A stretch of 64,000 nucleotides of DNA from Antedon mediterranea (Eukaryota > Echinodermata > Crinoidea > Comatulida > Antedonidae). The notes under the pieces were generated by a model. That model did not search any database. It saw only the letters and a program-made list of their open reading frames with translations, and was not told where the DNA came from. Position numbers and translations under genes: made by a program. The number at the start of each line of letters is the position of its first letter. The first letter of the stretch is position 1. This document shows positions 42,240 through 52,800 of the stretch, piece after piece. The DNA is taken from positions 39,109,795 to 39,173,794 of the forward strand of contig NC_092670.1 in assembly GCF_964355755.1 (NCBI RefSeq). Reading direction: 5' to 3'.

Positions 42240-45200
42240 CTGTGATATAAAAGAAATACGTTAACAGTAATCAATTGAACGTAATTTAAATAGTAGTAAA
42301 AATGGAATTAGTAGTAATTACAAGTTAATTGGCGATATAATAACATAATAATTTGCGCCGACCGACGACCTAGCTACGTACGTGCGCATTGGTGTTTCGT
42401 TGGCCGTCGCCTTGATCCGGAAACCAAAGATTATATAGCGCCGCTACGCGGCGCAAGATAGGTAACTGTTGCCAAGCTCCTATCTTATAACACTACGCGC
42501 CCAGTAAATCCATGGACGCCATTCGGGCGGACAGGTTATTAATGTGATTTAAATGTAAATGGTTTAAATTTTGCGGTCCGCCTCGAAGTATCTGTGGTTA
42601 ACCATCTTTATGATAGATTCATGGAAAAGGGAAGAAATTATGTAAACAAAGTAAAATAAAAGTTTCTTTGGGATCTGGACACTTTCCGATTAATTCTGTG
42701 TGTTTACATTGATATGTTTGGTTAGACAACTTCGTTCTTTAACCGAAACATCGTGGATATTGTCTTGACAACGACTTTATTCCGGTTCAAACTTGTCCGC
42801 CGGAATGGCGTCCATGGATTACAAAGGTCTCACCCAGTTACCTATCTTGCGCCGCTATACAATCTTTGCGGAAACCACCAAAATTGTGTCGAGGGATAGA
42901 ATAAGGAAGCGCGTGCAAATGTTGGACATGCGCATAATGAAAACCGCATGCAAATTTGGGGCATGCGCACAATGATATAACCTGGGTCATCGGTCGTCAA
43001 AAAGCTCCCTATTAAATAGAAGGATGTAGACTATCTTACAGTATTTCTGTACTATAAATTAAATATTTATATTTTTTGTAATGTAACGGTGTTTTTTTTA
43101 TGAGTGATTTGTTTTTTTGCATACGTATTCTTTTAATTTAGCACGATATGTCAACACCTTCAAAATACGACTAAAAACCCACACAGAAGCATTTCCTGTT
43201 TAACTTTGTCAAGCGCCTCCTATGAACATTGTTTTTATGGATACCGGCGCTATATAAGTCTGATTGATTTATTTATTTATTGATGTACGCTCACGACACG
43301 GTAGCTGAAGATAATAATTACTTGCGCAATGCTTGTGTCGACAAGCACAGCTTAATTAATATGACATGGGCATCCATAAACTCATAATATAAAAAAACAA
43401 AAACTTACCTAAACCAAATGGCATGAATGATTTGGGCCTAATGACCTTTTTACCATCCTGATCGAAAAATCTTGAAGGTTTAAACTCTGTAGGATTATCC
43501 CAATGATTTGGGTCCATGTGGACCTGATAAATATTCAGATTTATGTTAATTCCTTTAGGCAGTTTAAATCCTTTAACCTCGCAGTCTTCGGATGAGCCTC
43601 GTGGCAGCAGGGATGGTGCGACGGAACCAAGACGTTGTACTTCGTAAATTGTAGCAACAAACAAAGGAAGGTTACTCAATGCTGCCGTTGTTGGCTGACC
43701 TTCGCTTCCAAATTCACTGTGTAGTTCATTGTAGACCTATGTTAATTGATAAGAATATTCAACAGTGGGTATATTTGTGTACCGCCAAACCAAAACCAGG
43801 CGTTTGTCGGCAGCAAGGGATTTCTGTAAAATGCTTCTGAATGTGTAAAACCTATATCTTGACCATTTTTAGTTTTTTAAATAATCTTACAGAAAATTTA
43901 CCGTAGATTCCAAAAATCTATGTATTTTAAAGAAATTATAAGTATAAATCAATGAAAATAACATTTTAATGAGACCCCCTTTTTCGTCTTTGGTGAAAAA
44001 ATCAAGTTCTATTCTGTAATTTGTGTCTATTTCTAACCAACTTTTACCTCTTTGATTATGAGAAGACCCCTTAATGTGTTGTATTTTTAGAAAGCTCGTG
44101 AAAAAATCTTTCCAAAGATAAAGGTTGTAGGTCATGTAAAATAATCGTATAGCCAATCAAACACATTCTTTAATAACCTTTTGGTAAAAGCAAACCAGTC
44201 TTGTTGCTACGGAATCCTGAAACAGGCAATTTGATTGGCTAACAGAGTGGCTCAAGTCATTGAAGCGTTAAATTTGCCTTTAACAGCTATTCAAAGTACA
44301 CTGCTGAGGAAGCGGTAAGGTTTTAACAAAACTTTCTTACTGTAAAAAACATTCAATATTAATTCATACTTGCTATTTATGCATCCTAGATAATAATAAA
44401 ACAACATAGAATAGTTTAATGATTTATATAATATGAAAAGTAGAAATATTGGCTTCACTAGCGAATCATAAACAACAAGAGGTTAGAAAGTACGAAATGA
44501 CTTTCTAGCGCGACACACTCAGTTTGGTGAACACAGAAACACTTTTGATCAAAATATTAGGCCTAGCCTAGGCATAAGATAAGAGATGAACTGTATGCCA
44601 GCTTAGTACTTCAAGTTAGCCTAGTAAAACCACCTAGCCTACCTTGGTCTAGGCCTACCCCAAAAAAAATGATTTTTAAATGTGTTTAAAAAAGTTTAAT
44701 TTAATTTTTCATTCTGTTTTCAGATCTTGATTGGTAATACTGTAATGTATATACCAATAGTTTTGACAGTGGTGGTGATGCTGTTGCTAGGCCTACTTTC
44801 TCTTCTCAAAGAACTCCAATAATGGTGGTGATACGCTGCTTAATATAACTTTACAAAAATGACTTTGATTCTGATGATACATGACACATGTATTCTATTA
44901 TGCAACGTAACCCTGAATAAAACCGTGAAATAATTGTATCGAAAAATATGTATGTATTTAAATGACCCGGCACAAAAGATGATAATACTGTTGTTGTAAC
45001 ACGCAGCCTGAAATGACCAAAATGTTATAATTTAAAGTGTACCAATTGTAAATAAATGTAAACACATCAAACACAATCAACTGTCTGTGTATCATTAATT
45101 TTGGTTCATTTCTATGTGTTGTATTTTTATTGTCACTTTATTAATATTAATAGTACAGTACTTATTTATAGTTATTACAAGCCTCACACATAACATAAGT

Positions 45201-47955
45201 TTAGTAAAAAAAGTTTACTAACGTATGTTGTTATTTGAAGTCTCATTTGACAATGTTAATGTTAATGGATTTCTTTGAAAATTTCAATGATTATAGAAAA
45301 ATGTATTAGTTACATTTGTGCTAAATTTCAAAGCCATAGGTATACTAGAAGTTAGCGTTGTCAAGGTGAACATGAGTCGCTGTCTGCCAGCACATTTAAA
45401 CTTCCTGTTTGAACTATTGTTTATCTTTGAATGCATTTTTCACTGCTAAATAAAAATGAATTCTTACTTGTATTTCTTTACTTATTGTATCATAACTCTA
45501 AAAATACTTGACCAAATTGAATAATTTTTTCAGTATTTTAAAGCAAATTATGTGCTCTGTACAAATATCTTGAAAACTCAAAATGTCACATTTACGACAA
45601 ATGCCTGGTTTTGATTTGGCTGTACACATTTTATAAAGTGAAATAAATCGTAAAATAAATCATAAAAAAAGAGAGGTTTTTAAAACCAAACTTAGTTCAT
45701 TAATATTACTCATAGATCTTTCTTATTCATAGGTCTTTTTTATTCATAGGTCTCTGTTTTTCGAGTTAAAATCAAATCGTAAGGCGTTTAATGAAAACTG
45801 CCTTAAATTACCGTGACATGTTTCGAGAATACTATTCTCATCATCAGAACTGAAATCAACGCCTAGATTACTTATATAACTATTACACAGTTGTATTTAA
45901 ATGAGGCACTAATTAGCATGATAAAGAACGAAGTACTAAATAACAACATAACAATCATAATTGCAAGCATGACGCCTAAGTTATAGATTTGTTTGTTCAA
46001 GGACGGTTTCTTCCACGTGATTTGGAGGGCTTCCTTGACTTTTATTACTGTTTCATTTGATGTAATTAAATTTAATCCAGTTGTGCTTTACATGAACTAC
46101 ATTTTCACATTCAGGAAGACTTACTAGCCGTAAGTTTATGTACCAGAAAACAAACTATAGCCGTACGTGTTCATACGCAGTTGATCCGAAACATATCCGC
46201 AGAGCATAACCCAGAGGCATGAAGCCCCTGGATTAGGAACCTCCTCCTAGGCCGTTTTTAACCTTTTTCGACATGTTTTGATGCATGTTTTTCCTCTGGG
46301 CATGCTGGCACTGCTCATATGCCCCCCCCCCCAACCGCCCCTTTCATAAGCACCGGGGCCCTTTGGTTTAGCCAGTGAGTACTCTAGCCGTTACGCCACT
46401 GATTACGTGCTTGTGTGGTCAGTAGGCCTAAACTCTTTCCTCCGGTATAACTCAGATTTCAGAATATAAGGTTATAAACAGCTGGGTATATCGGATGTAA
46501 TTTATCATGTAAACCTCAATCTAAATCGCAATTTACTTCCGATAGAGAATGGAATAGGATGAACTTGCCTGGTAAAACTCGGACAAAAGACAATAAATAC
46601 AACTTACCTTTTCTTGTTCCTCTGGAAAGGAGGCCATAAAGAGAATAAACCATAGCATTGTACTAGATGTAGTTTCAGACCCAGCCACAAACAATGTTAT
46701 AACTGTGGTATACATTGTTTCGAAAGTGAATGGGGCATCTTCCTCATTTTTCTCAACTTCAACAATAAGTGAATCCAGTATATCACGAACATTGTCTCTG
46801 TCGATAGTCGACAAGTGTTCATGAATATGGTTCTTGACGAACTGTATGACACCTTCAGACGGACGCTTCTTGTGTTTGAAGAATGGCAGGTCGGTAAGAC
46901 ACGGTAAGTGGGTCTCCAGGTTGCTCATGTTCATTTGCTTTACATACGCTTGTAGATCGCTTAAAAGTTGAAGGAACTCTAGATCTTTGTAATCGTATCT
47001 TCTGTTGAAACTCATAGAACATATAACATTGGCTGCAGCACATGAAATAAAGTGGTTAGGATCAAATGGCTGACTTTGATACTGTGAAATTGCTTCACAT
47101 AGGGCGTCAGCTTCCACGATTATCTGGTCTTCAAGCGACGTCTTTCCAACTCCAAACTGTCGTAACACACTTAGCATCCATTTTCTGCCCTTCTTCCATT
47201 CTGGCCCATTTTCAAATGCCACGCTACCTGATTAAAAATTAAACGAAAATAAATACATAAATAAACTCACTAAAATCAGTCTGACGAATTTCAGCATTGT
47301 TTGATCTTTAGTGTGGATCTTAACATAATTTGATGTTTAATACTTTAAATTTGAAATGTGGAATGTTTTATACCAAATAATTTGTTTTAAAATAAAATAA
47401 ACTACACTACATTCATTTTTGTTTTATACCAAATAAATAAAAAATAATAAAATAATATACACTAATTTTGTTTTGTTTTATACCAAATAAATAAAAAAAT
47501 AAATAAAATTAACTACAATAAATTTTTTTGTTTTATACCATATATATTTAAAAAAATAAAAAATAAACTACAATACAGATCAAGTCTATGACGATAAACT
47601 TTCAGTTCTTACCTTTTTTTCCTGACAAATAACATATAACTGGAATCAGTTTTCTAACGGAAAATACATTTGCTCGTTTAACAAAAGTTTCGATGCCGAG
47701 CGTTACTTCGTTAATCCAAACAACTTTCTTCATTGGACCATTGTAGACCGTCAGAATATCTCCGTAGTACTTAGCCCATCTCCCAATTGTCTTAAATGGT
47801 CGTACGCGTAACGCTAACATGTTGCCTAGTAATGGGATAGGTATTGGCCCAGGCGGAAGTTTAGAATTTAAAAACATGTATACATGTACCATAAGCAGCG
47901 TAGTCAAAACAATGATCAACACATTGAAAATTTCACTTGTGTTTAACAACAGCAT
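42058..47955 (-). CDS. Cytochrome P450, CYP2-type, complete four-exon gene
   Basis: Exons 47613-47955, 46608-47227, 43409-43736 and 42058-42239 join in frame to 490 residues, the normal length of a microsomal P450. Visible: N-terminal anchor (about residues 10-30), proline hinge LPPGPIPIPLLGN, C-helix region WKKGRKWMLSVLRQFGVGK, oxygen-binding helix AGSETT at about 295-300, ExxR (EVQR) at 352-355, PSRF in the PERF position, and haem loop PFGLGRRICIGE with Cys at about 434. The family inserts one oxygen atom from O2 into lipids, steroids or foreign compounds on the endoplasmic reticulum, with electrons from P450 reductase. The substrate cannot be told; CYP2U/CYP2J-like is possible. All key residues are intact, so it is probably functional. 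Confidence 0.92.
42358..42997. mobile_element. ~640-base inverted-repeat element in the P450 gene
   Basis: CAAAGATTATATAGCGCCGC..GCGCAAGATAGGTAACTG near 42425-42470 matches, in reverse, CAGTTACCTATCTTGCGCCG..TACAATCTTTGCGG near 42835-42875. The outer ends CCGACCGACGACC and GGTCATCGGTCGTC also mirror each other. No transposase seen. Confidence 0.65.
43140..43285 (+). repeat. GCGCTATATAA-tail repeat, copy 3
   Basis: GTCAAGCGCCTCCTATGAAC, then GGCGCTATATAAGTCTGATT and a TTTATTTATTTATTG tail. Confidence 0.5.
43409..43736 (-). CDS. P450 exon 3: K-helix to haem loop start
   Basis: Acceptor ACATAG|GTC, starting VYNELHSEFGSEGQPTTAAL. Contains YEVQRLGSVAP (ExxR) and FKPSRFFDQDG, and ends FMPFGL with donor G|GTAAGT. 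328 bases. Confidence 0.9.
44240..44313 (+). other. Possible 5' untranslated exon of the micropeptide gene
   Basis: The segment ends in a good donor, GCG|GTAAGG, and has no ATG. The frame that would run into the next exon carries a TGA upstream, so translation would start at 44745. The 5' limit is a guess, placed just after the inverted CCAAT box. Confidence 0.3.
44745..44822 (+). CDS. Candidate 25-residue transmembrane micropeptide
   Basis: ATG at 44745 opens MYIPIVLTVVVMLLLGLLSL then LKELQ and TAA: almost wholly hydrophobic, long enough for one membrane helix, with a charged end. It lies in a strong exon context: acceptor TTCTGTTTTCAG at 44723, an upstream candidate exon ending GAGGAAGCG|GTAAGG (about 44240-44313), inverted CCAAT boxes nearby (GATTGGCT near 44233) and AATAAA near 44917 downstream. 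It is on the opposite strand inside a P450 intron. Size and hydrophobicity recall regulatory micropeptides of the sarcolipin kind, but there is no clear sequence match. It could instead be a chance ORF in a non-coding transcript. Confidence 0.4.
   Translation: MYIPIVLTVVVMLLLGLLSLLKELQ
45000..46530. other. P450 intron 2, remaining sequence
   Basis: AT-rich DNA with the hammerhead-like fold and a C-run CCCCCCCCCC at 46323. GAACCTCCTCCTAGGCCG lies near 46238. No coding exon was recognised on either strand. Confidence 0.3.
45783..45863 (-). ncRNA. Hammerhead-ribozyme-like fold (Penelope-type repeat)
   Basis: On the minus strand CTGATGA is followed by the small stem GAGAA/TTCTC and GAAAC, the hammerhead core order, and an outer stem GGCGTT/AACGCC closes the motif (45783-45788 with 45858-45863). 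Penelope-like retroelements are known to carry such motifs. An unpaired T after CTGATGA and an uncertain cleavage triplet lower confidence. Confidence 0.35.
46608..47227 (-). CDS. P450 exon 2: C- to I-helix
   Basis: Acceptor CAG|GTAGC in phase 1, giving GSVAFENGPEWKKGRKW. Includes LFVAGSETTSSTML. Ends EEQEK|GTAAGT in phase 0. 620 bases. Confidence 0.92.
47228..47612 (-). other. P450 intron 1 with short repeats
   Basis: TTTTGTTTTATACCAAATAA followed by ATAAAAAATAAATAAAAT-like sequence recurs about four times between 47375 and 47575 with spacing of about 60 bases: a degenerate minisatellite. Confidence 0.55.
47613..47955 (-). CDS. P450 exon 1: membrane anchor and hinge
   Basis: ATG at 47953-47955, opening MLLLNTSEIFNVL and a hydrophobic stretch, then KLPPGPIPIPLLGN. 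Ends CYLSGKK with donor G|GTAAGA in phase 1. A stop follows soon if read on. Confidence 0.9.
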
Positions 47956-48047
47956 ACTGAAGTCTTACTACGTCTTACTTCTGGAAATGTTTAGTGTCAA
48001 TTAAACAGCTTATAATGTGATCTTATAATATTTTAGGTGATCCGCCG

Positions 48048-48063
48048 CTGTATTATTTATATA
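48048..48063 (-). promoter_or_regulatory. TATA box of the P450 gene
   Basis: On the minus strand TATATAAATAATAC stands about 95-110 bases before the ATG at 47955, a fitting distance for a promoter with a short 5' leader. Confidence 0.5.
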
Positions 48064-48399
48064 CGAGTCGGTCGTATTTAACTTAATATATTATACCACT
48101 TATCGGATTTAGATTGTTGAGTGACAAGATCAAGTTCAGATCAATTGTTACAGCAATATCCTTGTCGGAATTCCTGTTCACCAACCATTCGCATATGGTG
48201 CGGTAAAATCAACTAATTTCTTGACCACGACGTACATCCGTGTACAAAAAGAAAATTCCTCAATCGAATAAGCATACGACAGGGATAATCTTCCAATACC
48301 ATCAGTTTTTAAACACCAAATCTTACAAAATAAACTAATTACATATTAAATATTTCTTTGATTGCATTTTAATAGTGCATTAGGAGTAGATCACTACAA

Positions 48400-48660
48400 A
48401 AAATATGGTTCATAACTTTTCGATTATTTTTATGTTATGTTTTATTTCATACGCATCCAACAGCGAGTAACTCGCCACTTGCAGAATGGATAAACTATTT
48501 TATAATTTATCGTGCTTATAAACTAAGTATTATTTGAGGCTTGAGTGGAGTTGAAAGAGTCGTGAGTTACAATATAACCTTAGCACTAGGTCAGGATTAA
48601 ACCCTGGAGCTTGGGATTGGAAAACAAGCATGTTTTTGTGTTTAAATGTATATATACATT
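48400..48660 (-). repeat. Dispersed repeat with tRNA-like (SINE) head
   Basis: ACGCATCCAACAGCGAGTAA..AAGAGTCGTGAGTTACAA is shared with 57880-58015. It is followed by CACTAGGTCAGGATTAAACC and GGAAAACAAGCATGTT, shared with 60268-60358. Confidence 0.55.
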
Positions 48661-49740
48661 CAACCACATTAGTATTTCTGCATTCTACTTGAGCGGTTGT
48701 TCAACCCAACATTTGACTTTTTTAAATACAGATAGGCTTATACATTTTTCTCTGAAAATCCATTTTCTTTGATAACTTCAGATTCAGATTTATTACGTCA
48801 TTCATACATATCACAATGATTATTGGCAGAAATGGCAGAAAAACACAAGCATAACAACACACACATAATATTTACATTTATGATCAACATGGAACTAACA
48901 ACTGATCAAGCAATATAAAATACAAAAGACCTAATGACCAAACTTATAACAGGAAAGAGTGTCATTTCACTCTTCCCTGCACATACTTTCTAATACAAGC
49001 ATGTATGAAGTAAAGGGAATTTTAAAACAATATTGATTCAATTCAATTCAATTCAATTTCGTTATTGCTACAAATGCCATCAAGGGCTAATAACCGCTAA
49101 AGCATACAACCTCATACAAACATAATTCATCATCATTCATCACCACTACTGCTTTTCGCAAAATGAAAATTACTTATGCTCGTAAATAAATGTAAACGAA
49201 TATAATGTACACTGGCCTGATTAATAAATGAAACAAACAATTGATTGGCGTTTGACCCTAGATGATGGATTATCATTATAGCACTTACTTTATTTTTTCA
49301 AATTACAAAAATCGTTACAATTTAAAACTAAAATCATACGTTTAGTTCTTTAATTAGTGTGATTCACATCAATCATCATTTTACGATGGCTACTGATTGG
49401 TAATTACTCGAATAATGGTGAACAAATAAACTATGTCTAACTAATTATTACCTAAATCAACACAAAACTGTTAGCAATTAAGACGTACTCTTTTATACGA
49501 TTGTAATTGAAGACGTATGATGAAATATTGTTTTACACCTTTTCATTTCCATTCTATAAACGTTTACGATTTATATCGAATACTATTATTAATGAATAAT
49601 ACTTACAACCGAAATTTAATATCATAAAAAGGCCTAGCAACAGTAAACATAAGTATTGTTATTGTGTCATATAAAGTAGTTCCCACCAGCCTGTTTACAG
49701 TGACAATGATTCTATAAGACTATAATTCACTAATGAAAAA
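48661..49740. other. Intergenic spacer between divergent genes
   Basis: AT-rich, with an AATTC run near 49041-49056 inside a dispersed repeat (48780-49140). No gene was recognised. It separates the P450 and the secreted-lectin gene, which point away from each other. Confidence 0.4.
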
Positions 49741-49741
49741 A

Positions 49742-49751
49742 TATATATAAG
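49742..49751 (+). promoter_or_regulatory. TATA box of the FTP-kringle gene
   Basis: TATATATAAG about 80-90 bases before the ATG at 49832, allowing a leader of about 55-60 bases. Confidence 0.5.
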
Positions 49752-49831
49752 GCTACTAAAAGTAACACAGTGGTATAATTGGATTTCGATTGCCAACGCG
49801 TCGAGTGTGTATTTTCAAGAATTATTAAAGT

Positions 49832-49889
49832 ATGGAATGTATAGCAGTTATTACTACTGCAGTGTGTCTGTTTTGTACTTGCAGTGCAT
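49832..49889 (+). CDS. Signal peptide exon
   Basis: ATG GAA.. gives MECIAVITTAVCLFCTCSA then T|GTAAGT in phase 1. Short polar start, hydrophobic core and small residues at the end. Chosen as first exon because of the TATA box upstream and the matching phase. Confidence 0.8.
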
Positions 49890-52800
49890 GTAAGTATATT
49901 ACATCTGCTTAAGCTCTGTCCACACTATCAAACTAGTTTGAGAATGTGATGTGCTAAAAAATTGTAGTGATATGCCCAAATGGTAGGGATATGACATCAT
50001 CATGTCCATATATGGCACATCACTCTTTTTCACATTTCAGACTTTTTCATAGGCACTGGAAGAGTAAAAATATATTATTACTTTCTTTTTTTATTTTTTA
50101 TCTTTTTTCGCATTTTTTTTTGTGTTACCAGATGATTAAATATAGGAAATATAACTTTAGTTTTATGTTCTTGGTGTTTTGATTAAACATTTCATTTTCA
50201 AGCAATGCCCACATTTATGCACCATAAACACACTAACTTGTTTTCATTTTCCGCGAAGAAATGGTAACATGAGGTTGAACTATTGACTAAAAAGGTGTTT
50301 TTAGCAGAATGTTGTCAATTTAATTATTCTTTTTTTCGTTGTGATATCTGATATAATATATATAATGATGTACATTCAACAAAATGAATATCCTATATCG
50401 CAGAAATTGTGCTTCCCATGTGCGACATGTTAAACGTAAGATTTAACACAAACGTTTCTATTCAGTGAATTTTTTATATATTACTGTAATACTATAATGT
50501 AATACTGTAATATAGTTTTAAATAGAATTGTACAGTAGAAATTACTTAATTAAAATTCAATACGGCATATTATTATTATTATTATTCTAAACAATAGGTC
50601 TATACCAATTCTAATAATATAATTTTGTTTTAATAACAATCTGAGTTTGATGCCTGATGTGTTTTCAACTATTTTTTGCCTTCTTATTTTAAGTGTTTTA
50701 TGTTTGTTGTCTTGTGATCTTGATGTTTCTTACATTCTTATGTTTTTTATTTGAAATAAAGGATGATTTTATAATTTATTTTTTAACCTCTTTGATATTG
50801 TAACCTTTGTTTTGTTTTGTCTTTTGGATGCTTTTTTTGTACTGCATTAAAGGTTTTATGGATGTTTTAACACGATTGTAACCTTTGTGGCGTAAACACC
50901 ACTTTTACTCACATTATCATCTTTTATTTCATCACCATAAAATTATATTATTTTCATTATTAACAAATTTTGTTAATTTGATCAACTTCACCAGTAACAT
51001 TTTAAATCTTGTAAATTCACTTTGTATTCCATATTACCTCCTTTCTTCTTAAATTTTCTTATATTTTTCTATACTCTATTTCTATGTTTTTGTGACTTCT
51101 CTGAACATCTTTTTCAATTTGCATATACTCTACGTCACATGTGATGCATGTGACACTGTTTTACAAAATTTGTCTTAATACTTACAAATTCTATACATAA
51201 AGTACCAGGAAAATTCATTTCTAACCCAAAGTAGAGCGAAAGCAAAATTCTTAATATAGCCTACTTACATTCTGCGATATTTACTTGGAAAGCTTACTAA
51301 CATTTTAATATCGGTAGTAATAAATATTAATGATGCATTTGAACCATTACGTAGTAATATGTCACTTTTGTTACTTTATTTCATGAATGGTTAAAATACA
51401 CGAGTTATACATTATGACTATTGGCATCATTATTACAGAACCAGTAGTAATTTAAACAACATTTCATTATGCCGTAATAAGTTGTCATCACTAATACCCG
51501 ATTCAGTCACGTACACAAATTTAACAAAATGTATAAAGCGATGTCTACACTATCAAACTAGTTTGAAAAAAAAAACAAGTTCGATTGTGCCCAAATATGA
51601 TAGTGATTATTATTATGTGGGCACATCACATTAGTGACTATCAAACTTTATGTGACAAAAAAATGTGATGTGCCCATATATGGACATGATCATATAACTA
51701 ATATATTTTGGCATATCACTATTATATTTGGGCACATCACACTTTTTTTTTGTCAAATTAGTTTGATAGTGTAGACAGAGCTATACAGTTCTTTTACAAG
51801 CTAGTAGAAGATTTCGTTATATCAATGTAATCTTTGTCGACTTAAGTATTAAATATACGTATACGCGCGCAGAAACGCTTTTCACACGTGCGTACCAAGT
51901 TAACAATTTTTTACGCTATTACATTTCGTAAAATGTCTGTACGTGAATCGTGACATACTTGTAACCATTTGTTACATTTGTGTTGCCGGGTATTGTATTG
52001 ATTATTGTAGTACGTTTTGTAAAGTTTAATATTAATTTATGTTATGTATTTTTATTTAAATTGACAAGCATACTAACAACTTTATGAATGTCGTAAATAT
52101 TAGCCTAGAGCTTATTTCTAATATATTTTAATTCATCGAAGAACAGGCGACAGTCAATTACAGGAATCCTTAAAAACAATATTAAAATACAATAAAAATG
52201 ACAATACAATTGACATACTAAAATAATAGAAATGTTATAAAAAATAATATAATAAAAATTAATTATAATTATATTAACCGACTATATAGCGCAAGTCATC
52301 TAGGTAATAATTCTACAATAATTAGAATTACCAAAACAGTACAATAGAAATCACACTTTAAGAGGGTGATGTGTTTTGGAAGAGGATACGTTTAACCAAG
52401 CAGATATAAAACCCGCATAATATTTAACATTAATAACGTATACATCATTGTATTTGTTCATTTCAAATAAATATTTATTTTCTTCATAAAAAAATAGAGA
52501 AGAAATTGAGAGTACATTTTAAAATGACTGCACGTTGTTGTCTGTATCAACTCCAACTCACTGAACATAATATAGTACAAACATGACAGAAGAAAATACA
52601 TTGTGTAGGAAGACAGTATTAGTCCAAAAGCTTTAAGTGTGGTTCTCCAAAAAAGAAAGAAAAAATATTAAGAAATATTTAAAGATATATTTTCTCCACA
52701 ACAATTTTGTTTTAAATTTGTGTGTTGAATATGCCATTTTAATTTCACATAACAGTTATTCACTGTGACCAAAAACTAATCGAAAACAAATTATTTAAAT

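Noticed and set aside
42793-42975. 60-codon ORF
   Set aside because: Lies in the right arm of the inverted-repeat element; no protein family resemblance.
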